A stretch of DNA of 64,000 bases from RYN-133 sp963785425 (GTDB taxonomy: Bacteria; Actinomycetota; Actinomycetes; Mycobacteriales; Jatrophihabitantaceae). The number at the start of each line of letters is the position of its first letter. Within the stretch, counting starts at the first letter, position 1. Under the pieces are notes generated by a model, which saw only the letters and a program-made list of their open reading frames with translations, was not told the origin of the DNA and made no database searches. The DNA lies in assembly GCA_963785425.1 (NCBI GenBank), contig CAWAVG010000004.1:124001-188000 (forward strand), read 5' to 3'. The position numbers were made by a program, and so were the translations under genes. Below are positions 42,855-52,711 of this stretch, piece by piece.

Positions 42855-44543
42855 ATGGACGAGGCACGCACCCCTACGGCAGTGGACGCGATCGCCGACC
42901 GATACCTCGACGACTCCGCTGCACACGACCCGATCACCGCCACCACGGTCGGCCTGCCCGGCCACGACCACGCGCTGCCGGCACTCGATCCCGACTGGTA
43001 CGAGCAACGGGCCGAGCTGCGGGCAGCGACCCGCCGCGCGTTGCGCGCGGCCGACCCGGTCGATGCCAACGACAGGGTGACCGTGGCCGCGCTCGACGAC
43101 ATGCTCGAGATCGACGAGCACCTGCGCGCGCTCGGCGAGGAGGAGTCGCACCTCAACAACATCGACTCCCCCGTCCAGGCGCTGCGCGACGTGTTCGACC
43201 TGATGCCGACCGCGACCGTCGAGCACTGGGCGACCGGCGCGCAGCGGCTCGCCGCGCTGCCCGCCGCGGTCGACGGGTACCTGGCCTCGTTGCGGTACGC
43301 AGCCGACCGCGGTCACGTGCGCGCACGGCGTCAGGTCGAGGTCGCGATGAAGCAGTGTGCCGACAACGTCGGCCCCGACGGCTTCTTCGGCCGCTGGGCG
43401 CGCACCGCACAGGTCCGCGACGGCGAGCTGCCCCAGTCGCTGCGCACCGAACTCGTCCGCGGCGCGGAACTGGCCAGCGACGCCTACGTGAAGCTCGAGA
43501 CCTTCCTGCGGGACGAGTTGCTGCCGCGCGCCGGCGAGCGCGAGCCCGTCGGACGCGAGCGCTACGTGCCCAGCTCGCGGCGATTCCTCGGCGCGACCGT
43601 CGATCTGGACGAGACGTACGCGTGGGGACAGGAAGAGCTCGCGCGCATCGTCACCGAGATGGAGCAGACGGCCGACCGCGTCCTGCGCGGCGCGTCCGTC
43701 CTCGAGGCGATGGAGTTCCTCGACAATGACGACGCGCGCCGGCTCGAGGGCACCGACGCGCTGCAGGCGTGGATGCAGGAGAAGTCCGACGCGGCCGTCG
43801 TCGCGCTGGCCGGTACGCACTTCGACATCCCGGAACCCATCCGCACCCTCGAGTGCCACATCGCGCCCACGAGCAACGGCGGCATCTACTACACCGGACC
43901 GAGCGACGACCTCGTGACGCGACCGGGACGGATGTGGTGGTCGGTGCCGAAGGGCGAGACCTCGTTCGGGACGTGGAAGGAACTCACCACCGTCTATCAC
44001 GAAGGTGTGCCGGGGCATCACCTGCAGATCGCCCAGACGGTGTACCGGCGCGAGTTGCTCAACAGCTGGCGTCGCCTGGGTTGCTGGGTCAGCGGCTACG
44101 GCGAGGGCTGGGCGCTCTACGCCGAGCAGCTGATGGCCGATCTCGGCTACCTCGACGATCCCGGCGACTACCTCGGCATGCTGGACGCGCAGTCGCTGCG
44201 CGCGGCGCGGGTGGTGCTCGACATCGGCATCCACTGCGAGTTCGACGCGCCTGCCTCGGTCGGCGGCGGCAGCTGGACCTACGACAAGGCCTGGGACTTC
44301 CTGGGGCGGCACTGCCACTCGGCCGAAGGCGTGCGACGGTTCGAGCTCGACCGCTACCTCGGGTGGGCCGGACAGGCGCCGGCCTACAAAGTCGGGCAAC
44401 GCGCGTGGCTGCAGCTGCGGGACGACGTCCGGGCCCGTGAGGGCGACGCCTTCGACCTGGCGGGTTTCCACCGCCGGGCCCTCGACCTCGGTGCCGTCGG
44501 GCTGGACGTGTTGCGCACCGCGCTGCTGGACGGTTACGCGTAG
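42855..44543 (+). CDS. DUF885 family zinc-peptidase-like protein
   Basis: A protein of 562 residues. The family motif HE-x-x-PGHH occurs as TTVYHEGVPGHHLQIAQ near residue 380, a likely metal site; a matching Glu is in SGYGEGWALYAEQLM about 40 residues later. The start (YLDDSAAHDPITATTVGLPG) and the closing part YKVGQRAWLQLRDDV are standard for DUF885. No signal peptide is seen, so it is probably cytoplasmic. Members are thought to be metallo-peptidases, but few substrates are known. It lies 42 bases before the LuxR-type gene. Confidence 0.88.
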   Translation: MDEARTPTAVDAIADRYLDDSAAHDPITATTVGLPGHDHALPALDPDWYEQRAELRAATRRALRAADPVDANDRVTVAALDDMLEIDEHLRALGEEESHLNNIDSPVQALRDVFDLMPTATVEHWATGAQRLAALPAAVDGYLASLRYAADRGHVRARRQVEVAMKQCADNVGPDGFFGRWARTAQVRDGELPQSLRTELVRGAELASDAYVKLETFLRDELLPRAGEREPVGRERYVPSSRRFLGATVDLDETYAWGQEELARIVTEMEQTADRVLRGASVLEAMEFLDNDDARRLEGTDALQAWMQEKSDAAVVALAGTHFDIPEPIRTLECHIAPTSNGGIYYTGPSDDLVTRPGRMWWSVPKGETSFGTWKELTTVYHEGVPGHHLQIAQTVYRRELLNSWRRLGCWVSGYGEGWALYAEQLMADLGYLDDPGDYLGMLDAQSLRAARVVLDIGIHCEFDAPASVGGGSWTYDKAWDFLGRHCHSAEGVRRFELDRYLGWAGQAPAYKVGQRAWLQLRDDVRAREGDAFDLAGFHRRALDLGAVGLDVLRTALLDGYA

Positions 44544-44585
44544 TCGACTCGTCCCACCGGCGCCGACTTCGCGGTTCAATGAGGC

Positions 44586-47157
44586 GTGCTCGTCGAGCGT
44601 GAGGCGCAGCTGCAGACGATGTCCGGCCTGTTCGAGAAGACGGCGGCCGGGCAAGGCTTCGTGCTGCTGGTCGAGGGCGAGGCCGGCGTCGGGAAGAGCA
44701 CGCTCGTCCGCGCCGCCACCGAGCGGGCCCGTGACCGACTTGCCGTGCGGCGGGGAGGCTGCGACGACCTCACCACGGCCGCCGCACTCGGCCCGCTGCT
44801 GGAGGCTGTGCCCGAACTGGCCGAGGTCGCGGCGTCCGGCGTCGACCAGCACGTGCTGCTGCGCCGGCTCCACGGCGTGTTCGCGAGCGGAACGCCGACG
44901 CTGCTGGTGCTCGAGGACGTGCACTGGGCAGACGGCGCGACGCTCGACGCGCTGCGCTATCTCGGGCGGCGCATCGCGGACGTCCCGCTGCTCGTGATCG
45001 CGACGTACCGGCCCGAGGCCGTCGCCGGACGACAGCCGCTGCAGCGATTGCTCGGCGAGCTCACGTCCGCGACCCGACTGAAGCTCGAGCCACTCACACC
45101 TGACGGAGTGGCGCAGCTGGTCGCCGCTTCGGCGACCCCGAGCGCACTCGAACCGACCGTCCTGCACGGCGACACGGGCGGCAATCCCTTCTACGTCACC
45201 GAGGTGCTGGCCGTCGGCCGCGACGAGGTGCCCGCGACCGTGCGCGACGCCGTGCTCGCACGAACCTCCCTGCTCTCGGACGGGGCACGGCACGCACTCG
45301 GGGCCATGACCGTCCTCGCCCGTGCCCCGCTCGCGGTGATCACCACGGTTGCCGAGTGCACCGACGGCGACGTCGACGAGTGCGTCGAAAACGGTGTGCT
45401 GGTCTGCGAGGGCAACGACTGCACCTACCGTCACGAGCTCGCGCGGCGCGCGGTGCACAGCACGCTCGCTCCCGGTCTGCTGGCCGGGCTGCACCGCCGT
45501 GCGCTCACGGTGCTCGGCGCCGGTGGCGCGGACGACCGCCGGCTCGCCCACCACGCCGCGGCGTGTGGCGACACCGCGCGCGTGCTGCACCATGCGCTGC
45601 GTGCCGGCGATCGCGCCGCGCGGCTCGGCGCCCACCGCGAGGCGGCCGACCAGTACCTGGCCGCACTGACGCGCGGCGCGCCCGGCGATCGCGAGCGCCT
45701 GCACCTGCTGCAGGGCCGCTCGTACGAGTGCTACCTGACCGACCAACTCGAATCGGCGCTGGCAGCGCGGTTGCAGGTGCTCGACCTCGTCGACGCGACC
45801 GATGTACCGACCACGACGGGCGACACATTGCGGTGGCTGTCGCGCCTGTCGTGGTACCTCGGGCGTAATGCTGACAGCGAGCGCTACGCGCAGCGCGCGG
45901 TCGACACGCTGGCCCCGCTCGGTCCGTCGTCCGAACTCGCCATGGCGATCAGCAATGTGGCGCAGCTGCGCATGCTCGCCGGCGACAACGCCGCGGCCAT
46001 CGACGCCGGCGGACGCGCGCTCTCGGTCGCGCGCGACGTCGGTGACCGCGACACCGAGATCCACGCGCTGAACAACATCGGCACGGCGACCTTCGCGAGC
46101 GGCAAGCACATCGAAGGGAGCCATCTGCTCACGCGCAGCCTCGACCTCGCCCTGGCCGCGGACGCCCACGAGCACGCCGCCCGCGCGTACACGAACCTGT
46201 CGTCCATCGCGGTGCAGCACCGCAATCTCGCCGCCGCCGAGCAACACCTCCGTGCCGGGATCGCCTATTGCACGGAACGCGATCTCGACTCGTGGCGGTG
46301 GTACATGACCGCGTGGCACGCGCGGGCGCGGCTCGAGCGCGGCGACCTCGACGAGGCCGCGCTACTGAGCGACGCGGTGCTCGACAACGCCGACCTCGCG
46401 CCGATCACCGGCATCGGCGCGACGTACTGTCCGCGCCGTGGTCGCCGCCCGCCGGGGTCACGACGCCGGCGCCGACCTCGACGCCGTGCTGGCGACGGCA
46501 CGTGCGACGGGCGAGGCGCAGCGCCTGGTGCCCGTCGCCGTCGCGCGCGCCGAGGCCGCCTGGCTCTCCGGTCGCGCCTGCCGGCATCGTCGCGGAGATC
46601 GACGTCGCGTGGTCCGCCGCGCTCGTCGAGGGCAACCGATGGCATCTCGGCGAGTTGGCGTGGTGGCTCACGGTCGCCGGCGAACCACGTCCGACCGAGG
46701 CGCCGCCCGCAGAGCCGTTCGCACTGATGTGCGCGGGCGAATGGACCGATGCCGCCCGCATCTGGGACGAGCTGGGTTGTCCGTTCTGGGCTGCGACGGC
46801 CTGGCCCGGTTGCCGGGCCTCGACGCAGCACGCGAAGCGTTGGCCCGGGTGAACGCCGCCGGCGCGCCCGCGTTCGAGCGGGCGCTGGTGCGCGACCGCG
46901 CGGCGGCCGGCTTGGCCGTCCCCCGCGCCCGGCGTGAGGCGAACCGCGGCCTGCCGCATGAGCTGACCGCGCGCGAGCTCGAGGTGCTGCGCCTGCTGGC
47001 CGACGGGATGTCCAATGCCGAGGTCGGCGCCGCCCTGTTCGTCAGCGAGAAGACCGCCGGCCACCACGTGTCGGCCGTCTTGCGAAAGCTCGGCGAGCCG
47101 ACCCGCATGCGGGCGGTGGCAGCCGCCATGCGCGAGGGACTCGTCGGCCCAACATAG
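44586..47157 (+). pseudogene. LuxR-family transcriptional regulator with AAA ATPase domain, apparently frameshifted three times
   Basis: Starts at the GTG at 44586. The N-terminal AAA/STAND ATPase has Walker A VEGEAGVGKSTLVRAA near residue 25-40 and Walker B TLLVLEDVHWADGATLDAL near residue 105. A long tetratricopeptide-like helical region follows. The frame changes near 46425 (to VVAARRGHDAGADLD), near 46570 (to GIVAEIDVAWSAAL) and near 46800 (to LARLPGLDAAREAL). The last part, in the third frame class, has the LuxR HTH: LTARELEVLRLLADGMSNAE and VSEKTAGHHVSAVLRKL. The pieces together make a full ~855-residue regulator. Assembly errors are as likely as true inactivation. Confidence 0.8.
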
Positions 47158-47244
47158 GGAATGTTCCCGATGTGGAGTGGCCGTCGCCTCGCTTGACTGA
47201 ACGGGCCGGACAACACCGTCCGGCGCCGATCACAAGGAGCCGTC

Positions 47245-47496
47245 ATGGCGCTGTACATGGACGTGCACAACATGGACGGGCCCGTCACCGAGGCCGACGT
47301 CGCGGCGGCGCACCAGGCCGACCTGGCCAAGCAGGACGAACACGCGGTGCACTACGTGCGCTACTGGGTCTCGCCTGAACAGGGCAAGATCTTCTGCCTG
47401 GTGGAGGCGCCGGACGCCGACGCCGCGGCGACCGTCCACCGCGAGGCGCACGGCCTCGTCGCCGACGAGATCTACCAGGTCTCCGAAGGCGAGTAG
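47245..47496 (+). CDS. DUF4242 (SCO4226-like) small metal-binding protein
   Basis: An 83-residue protein starting at the ATG at 47245 after AAGGAG. It fits DUF4242, whose Streptomyces member SCO4226 is a ferredoxin-fold nickel-binding protein: LYMDVHNMDG, HAVHYVRYWVSPEQGKIFCL and VHREAHGLVADEIYQV include the His, Asp and Cys-type positions. The metal-binding assignment is by family only. It sits directly after the LuxR-type gene, 87 bases away, which could be its regulator. Confidence 0.85.
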   Translation: MALYMDVHNMDGPVTEADVAAAHQADLAKQDEHAVHYVRYWVSPEQGKIFCLVEAPDADAAATVHREAHGLVADEIYQVSEGE

Positions 47497-47499
47497 CAC

Positions 47500-47561
47500 G
47501 TGTTGCAGTTCCGTCCGACCACGATCCCCGGTCGGAATGTGGTCGGACGGAGCTGCAACAC
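47500..47561. terminator. Long inverted repeat between convergent DUF4242 and MFS genes
   Basis: 23-nt arms with one mismatch around a 16-base loop, in the 69-base gap between two convergent genes. The left arm begins 3 bases after the DUF4242 stop. It probably acts as a bidirectional terminator. Confidence 0.7.
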
Positions 47562-47565
47562 AGGG

Positions 47566-49651
47566 TCAGGCGGAGAGTTTGGCGAGTTCCTCCTCGACCC
47601 ACTGCTCGTGGTCCTCCTCGGCCTTGCGGGCGCGGCGCGCGCTCCAGTAGCCGGCCATCAGGAAGATCAGCGGGATGAACACGATCTCGCCGCCGACCGC
47701 GACCCAGAAGTAGTGCTGCCACTGCTTCGGTGAGTCGGCGGCCGCCTTCTGCACGGAGGCGCCGTTGGCCTGCAGGAACTTCAGGTCGGCCTGCACCTTC
47801 GGGTCCTGCAGCCCTGCGCCGTACTTCTTCAAGAACGCGAGATCGGACGCGGGCACCGCGCCGAGTGCCTTGAGCTGGGCCCCCGCAGCGATCACCTTCG
47901 GGCCGTTCTGCTGTACGACGAGCAGCTGCGCGATCGGGATCGTGCGCAGTTCCTTGATCAGTGCGATCGCCTGCGTCTGAGTGATGTGCAGCTTCTGGAC
48001 GATCTCGGTCACCGCCGTCGTGAGCGCCTTGGTGTTGGTCGGATCGCTGAGCAGCACCGCCGCGGTACCGGTGTCGATCGCGGCCCCGGCCTGCAGCGCC
48101 GCACCGTGCTGCGCATTGAGCTGGACGACGGTGGTGACGTCGGCGACGCTGACGCCGGTCAGCTCGCTGAGGGCCTTGATCTGGGCGTTGGCGTCGTTCG
48201 GGTTCTTCCCGAGCGCCGCCTGTGTCGCCGGATCGATCTTGGCCGCCGTCGTCAGCTGGGCCTTGTACTTCGCGGCGAGGGTCTGCGCCTTCGTGACGAT
48301 CGTCGGGTCGGCCGCGACCGCCTGCACGACGGCCCGGTGGTCGGCGCTGAGCGTCGGGTCGTCCAGTGCTGCCTGCACGGCCGGGCCCTTCTCGACCAGG
48401 GTCGTGACGGTGTCGACGACGTGCGGCACGAAGAACACCGAGACGGCGATGACGATTCGGATCACCAGACCCCAGACCGCGAGACCGGTCGCAGTGAGAG
48501 CGGGATTGCGCCGCTCGACGGTCTCGGTGAAGCTCGCCATCCACGGTGCGTAGGCGACACCGAGGAACACCGCGAGCAGGCTGACGATCACGACGAACGT
48601 GTAGTAGCTGGTGCCCGGATGGGTCGCGCGGGTCAGGAAGATGACGGTCATGACGATCGCTCCGACGGCGCCGACAATCATGAACGGCTTGCGCACCCGC
48701 AGCTTGTCCGACGCGAAACCGATGAGCAGCAGTGCCACCGCGTTGAACGCCCAGTTCCAGTTGCCCAGCCCGTTCGCGTCCTTCTGGCTGAAGCCGAAGA
48801 TCGTCTGGAAGTAGACGGGGAAGAACCCGACGGCCACGTAGTAGATGATCAGGAAGACGCTGATCGCGAACGCCGACAGGATGACGTCGGGCTTGAGCAT
48901 CTGGCGGAACGGGCTGCGCAACGACGCCTCGACGTCGATGCCTTTGGCGCGAGCCTCGATCAATGCGCGGTCGCGCTCGCTGACGTAGAGCTGATCGCGC
49001 AGATTCGGCGCGAGCTCGCGCAGGAACAGCGCCGAGAGCACCGCGACGACCAGGCCGACGATGCCGGCGGCGAGGTAATGGTCCTGCCAGGCGGTGCTGT
49101 CGCTGGTGTTGCTGACCTCGACGCTCACGACGAGGCTGCCGAGCACGGGGCCGAGCGTCCAGAAGCCCATCGCCGACGCCCGTCCGAGCTGTGGACTGAA
49201 GTCCCGGATCAACGCCGGGGTGGCGACCAGGATGACGCCTTCGACGAGGCCGATCGCGACGAACACGATGCCGAAGGCGAGCTTGCCGTGCGCCAGCGGG
49301 ATGCCGATCAGGCAGAGCAGTCCGACGATGAACAGTCCGACGGTGATGATGTTGACGCGGCCGTAGCGATCGGCGGCGCCGGTTGCGAACGACGCGGCGG
49401 CGCCGAAGATGTAGCCGATGACGCTGATGTTGACGTAGTAGACGAACGACATGTGGTACTCGGCCAGGATGTGCGTCCGCTAGCGCTCCGGCCAGATAGA
49501 ACTGGTAGTAGAGGACGATCGTCGCGAGCACCACGATGCCGAGGCACGTGAAGCGCACGCGACCGGTCGGGAAATGCTCGAGCTGCCGGTTCCGGAAACC
49601 CGATCGGGCTGACGGGGCAGCGGCGGGAGAAGCGGACGTCTCTGCGCTCAT
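47566..49651 (-). pseudogene. MFS transporter with large insert before the last membrane segment; one apparent frameshift
   Basis: The ATG at 49651 follows GGAGGCGCTCG. The first ~55 residues (with VLATIVLYYQFYLAG) are in one frame. Near 49480 the frame shifts, and the rest (AEYHMSFVYYVNISVIGYIFG onward) is open to 47566. The downstream part alone has 628 residues from an internal ATG at 49452. Eleven MFS helices are followed by about 250 Ala/Lys/Gln-rich, helical residues (from VDTVTTLVEKG to SPKQW), then a final helix (FWVAVGGEIVFIPLIFLMAGY) and a charged tail. The insert should lie outside the membrane. A divergent TetR gene probably regulates it. Confidence 0.8.
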
Positions 49652-49684
49652 CGAGCGCCTCCAAGTGTGGTCTGATGCACTCTT
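49652..49684. promoter_or_regulatory. Divergent gap between the MFS and TetR genes
   Basis: A 33-base region with direct CACTC copies (one at the gap end, one just inside the TetR gene) and weakly complementary AAGTGT / ACTCTT sides. It is the natural place for a TetR operator that controls both genes. The exact site cannot be fixed from one sequence. Confidence 0.4.
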
Positions 49685-50380
49685 GTGAACACTCGTTTAT
49701 ATCCAGCTCGTCGCGCGCGCGTCAACGAAAGCGACCGTCTCGTAACGATCTTCGGTGCAGCATTCGCCGAGCAGCCGGATCTGGCGGGGCTGTCCGCTGC
49801 GGCGCACCGCGTGCTCGCCACCTCGGCGGCGCTGTTCTTCGAGCGCGGGGCCGCGAACACGTCCGTCCGAGACCTGACGAAGGCATGCGGGTTGTCACCC
49901 GGCGCGCTGTACAACCACTTCCCGTCCCGCGACGAGTTGCTGTTCACGATCGTGCGGCACGGCCACACCCGCATGCGGCGGCGCATCGACGCGGCACTGG
50001 CGCAGGTCGACGACGATCCGGTATCGCGGTTCCAGGCCTACGTCGGTGCGTACGTCGCGGGCCACGTCGACCAGCCCGAGCTCGCGCAGCTCGTGCGCCA
50101 CGAGTACCTGCACCTGTCGCGGGCGCACTACCTGGAGATCGTCGCGGTGCGCCGGTCGCTGCGGCGCATGCTCACCGGCTTCATCGTGGCCGGCGCGGCG
50201 GCGGGCCGGTTCGAGCCCCTCGGCGACGCGGTCGGGCAAACCCTGATGGTGCTCGACATGTGCAGCCGAACCAGCGACTGGTTCGACCGCTCCCGGGACA
50301 CCGATCCCGCCGACATCACCGCCCGCTACGTCCGGGCCGCGTTGAGGTTGGTGGGAGCTGGAACTGTGCCACCGAGGTGA
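49685..50380 (+). CDS. TetR family transcriptional regulator
   Basis: A protein of 231 residues starting at the GTG at 49685. The HTH is at about residues 40-85: AAHRVLATSAALFFERGA, then TSVRDLTKACGLSPGALYNHF and PSRDELLF, the classic TetR order. The C-terminal ligand domain is helical (AQLVRHEYLHLSRAHYLEIV). It is divergent from the MFS gene, which it most likely represses in the absence of a ligand, inferred from the layout. The N-terminal extension before the HTH is longer than usual, so a later start is possible. Confidence 0.88.
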   Translation: MNTRLYPARRARVNESDRLVTIFGAAFAEQPDLAGLSAAAHRVLATSAALFFERGAANTSVRDLTKACGLSPGALYNHFPSRDELLFTIVRHGHTRMRRRIDAALAQVDDDPVSRFQAYVGAYVAGHVDQPELAQLVRHEYLHLSRAHYLEIVAVRRSLRRMLTGFIVAGAAAGRFEPLGDAVGQTLMVLDMCSRTSDWFDRSRDTDPADITARYVRAALRLVGAGTVPPR

Positions 50381-50479
50381 CCACGGAGGCTCAAGCCGAC
50401 GAGCCCCACGGGGCGAGGAGGCTTCGGGCCGACTCCCGCCGCTCGCGCGAGCGAAGGGAGTGCGATTCGAATATCGGAA

Positions 50480-50505
50480 CGGACCCGAGCGGAGCGAGCG
50501 GTCCA
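50480..50505. repeat. Dispersed 26-bp GC-rich repeat, copy 2
   Basis: Identical to 6602-6627 except for one base. It lies in the 151-base gap between the TetR gene and the end of mdh, where nothing else is recognisable. Confidence 0.6.
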
Positions 50506-50531
50506 GACCGAGATTCGATCCCGGCGGGCAG

Positions 50532-51498
50532 CTAGAGGTTGGCTACGTCGGCCTGCTTGGCGCGGACGGCTTCCGCGGCGTCCTTGAGGCCGCCCAGCTC
50601 GGTCTCGGTGAGGTCGCGCTCGACGATCTTCTTGACCCCCTCGCGGCCGATCTCGGCCTCGACGCCGAGGTACACGCCGCTGATGCCGTACTCGCCGTCG
50701 ACCCAGGCGCAGACCGGGATCGTCTGGCCGGAGTCCTCGATGACGGCGCGCGCCATGCGGGCCGCGGCGGCCGACGGCGCGTAGTACGCCGAGCCGGTCT
50801 TGAGCAGCGCCACGACCTCGGCGCCGCCGTTGCGGGTGCGTGAGACGAGCTCGTCGATCGTGTCCTGGTCCATGACGTCGGTGAGCGGCTTGCCGTCGAC
50901 GAAACAGGCCGACGGCACCGGCACCATCGTGTCGCCGTGCGAGCCCAGGGTCAGCGTCTGCACCGACCCGACCGGGACGCCGAGCGTGGTGGCGACATTG
51001 TTGGTGAATCGGGCAGTGTCGAGCACGCCGGCCTGGCCGAAGACGCGGTTCTTGGGGAACTGGCTCGCGTTACTGCGCGAGTGCGGTCATCTCGTCGAGT
51101 GGGTTCGACACGACGATGATCACGGCATTCGGCGAGTTGCGGGCGATGTTCTCGGCGACGCCGCGCACGATCTTCGCGTTGACCTCGAGCAGATCCATGC
51201 GGCTCATGCCGGGCTTGCGGGGCAGGCCCGCGGTGATCACGACGACGTCGGAGTCCGCCGTGGGTTCGTAGCCGCCGCCGTCGGGCGTGGTCGTCGCGCC
51301 GACGACCGTGGTCTCGAAGCCCTCGATCGGACGCGACTGGTTGAGGTCGAGCGCGAGGCCTTCGGGCTTGCCCTCGACGATGTCGGTGAGCACGACCGTG
51401 TCGAACACGTCGTACTCGGCCAGACGCTGGGCGGTCGTCGATCCGTAGAAACCGGCTCCGACGACGGTCACTTTTCCGCGGCGGGCGTTGTCCGACAT
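50532..51498 (-). pseudogene. mdh: Malate dehydrogenase, single apparent frameshift
   Basis: Interconverts malate and oxaloacetate in the TCA cycle. The ATG at 51498 follows GAGGAGAA. The first part (KVTVVGAGFYGSTTAQRLAE; DVVVITAGLPRKPGMSRMDL; VIIVVSNPLDEMTALAQ) ends in TAA near 51070. The second part continues one base out of frame (NASQFPKNRVFGQAGVLDTARF, GSHGDTMVPVPSACFVDG with the catalytic His, to VANL) and ends at 50532. Removing one T would restore a normal ~321-residue LDH-like MDH. A central enzyme broken in this way points to a sequencing indel. Confidence 0.85.
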
Positions 51499-51551
51499 GC
51501 GCTTCTCCTCGTGTGTGGGAACGCCTGCGAGGTTAGCCCGAGCGTCGCGGT

Positions 51552-51824
51552 TCAGTGCAGCCGGATCGCGACGCCGAGAATCACGACACCGATCGCCAGG
51601 TAGCAGGCGACGTCGAACCAACGGGCGCGGATCGCCAGCGCCCCGACCCGATGCGGCGCCAACACGAGCCGCAGCCCGGCACCGATGAACATGGCCGCCG
51701 CGATCAGCGTCACCGCCGGACGCCAGCGTTCGGGCCAGATAGCGAGCACGCCGGCACCGCTGAGGACGAGGACGGCCACGAGGACGAACGGGAGCTCGTC
51801 GCGTAGCCAGGATGCGTGCCGCAT
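51552..51824 (-). CDS. DUF3017 small membrane protein
   Basis: A 90-residue protein from the ATG at 51824 (a GTG at 51839 is an alternative). It has three hydrophobic segments: LPFVLVAVLVLSGAGVLA, PAVTLIAAAMFIGAGLRLVL and DVACYLAIGVVILGVAI. DUF3017 proteins normally follow folD in actinobacteria, as here, 38 bases after the folD stop. The role is unknown. Confidence 0.8.
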   Translation of the reverse strand: MRHASWLRDELPFVLVAVLVLSGAGVLAIWPERWRPAVTLIAAAMFIGAGLRLVLAPHRVGALAIRARWFDVACYLAIGVVILGVAIRLH

Positions 51825-51862
51825 GGTCAGCGCCGCCACTCTGCGAATCGTCCGGCCGGCCG

Positions 51863-52711
51863 TCAGGCCCGCTCGGCGGCCTCGACGACGTTGCGCAGCA
51901 GCATCGCGCGCGTCATCGGTCCGACGCCGCCGGGGTTGGGGCTGAGCCAGCCAGCGACCTCGGCGACGTCGGCGGCGACGTCGCCGGCGATCTTGCCGTC
52001 GACACGGCTGACTCCGGCGTCGAGCACGGCCGCGCCCGGCTTGACCATGTCGGCGGTGATGAGGCCGGCCGAGCCGGCGGCTGCGACGACGATGTCGGCC
52101 TGGCGCACGATGCCGGCAAGGTCGCGGGTGCCGGTGTGGCACAGCGTGACCGTGGCGTTCTCGCTGCGGCGGGTCAGCATCAGCCCGAGGGGACGGCCCA
52201 CGGTGATGCCGCGTCCGACGACCACCGCGTGCGCCCCGTCGATCGGGACGTCGTAGCGGCGGAGCAGCTCGATGATGCCGGTGGGTGTGCACGGCAGCGG
52301 AGCCGGCGTGCCGAGCACGAGCCAGCCGAGGTTCGTCGGATGCAGCCCGTCGACGTCCTTGTGCGGGTCGACGCGCACGAGCAGTTGGTTGTCCGCGGCG
52401 CCGCCCAGCCCGGTCGGGAGCTGGACGAGGAAGGCGGTGCACGCCGGATCGGCGTTGAGCTCGTCGACGGCCGCCGTAACCTCGTCCTGGGTCGACGTTG
52501 CCGGCAGGTCTCGGCGGATGCTGGCGATGCCGATCTCGGCGCAGTCCTTGTGCTTGGCGTTGACGTACCACCGGCTCGCCGGGTCGTCGCCGACCAGGAT
52601 CGTTCCGAGCCCGGGCACGATGCCGCGCTCGGCGAGCTTGGCGACCCGGTCGCGCAGCTCAGCCTTGATCTCGACCAGGGTCGCCGTGCCGTTGAGGGTC
52701 CGCGCCGTCAT
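51863..52711 (-). CDS. folD: Bifunctional methylenetetrahydrofolate dehydrogenase / cyclohydrolase
   Basis: Converts methylene-THF to formyl-THF in C1 metabolism, supplying purN and purH. The protein has 282 residues from the ATG at 52711. Motifs: ILVGDDPASRWYVNAKHKDC with the catalytic Tyr and Lys, FLVQLPTGLGG in place of QLPLP, PHKDVDGLHPTNLG, PCTPTGIIELLRRY, VVVGRGITVGRPLGLML for NADP, and PGGVGPMTRAMLL near the end. The frame also stays open upstream into a membrane protein gene, because of a repeat with an odd unit, so a 495-residue fusion is formally possible; I treat FolD as starting here. Confidence 0.95.
   Translation of the reverse strand: MTARTLNGTATLVEIKAELRDRVAKLAERGIVPGLGTILVGDDPASRWYVNAKHKDCAEIGIASIRRDLPATSTQDEVTAAVDELNADPACTAFLVQLPTGLGGAADNQLLVRVDPHKDVDGLHPTNLGWLVLGTPAPLPCTPTGIIELLRRYDVPIDGAHAVVVGRGITVGRPLGLMLTRRSENATVTLCHTGTRDLAGIVRQADIVVAAAGSAGLITADMVKPGAAVLDAGVSRVDGKIAGDVAADVAEVAGWLSPNPGGVGPMTRAMLLRNVVEAAERA

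Noticed and set aside
42840..46319. A 1159-residue open frame on the minus strand
   Set aside because: It is antisense to the DUF885 and LuxR-type genes, is Arg/Gln/His-rich without any family motif, and comes from strong third-position G/C bias.
50532..51026. Second, separate dehydrogenase gene
   Set aside because: The sequence is simply the C-terminal half of malate dehydrogenase and continues exactly from the upstream half after a one-base shift.
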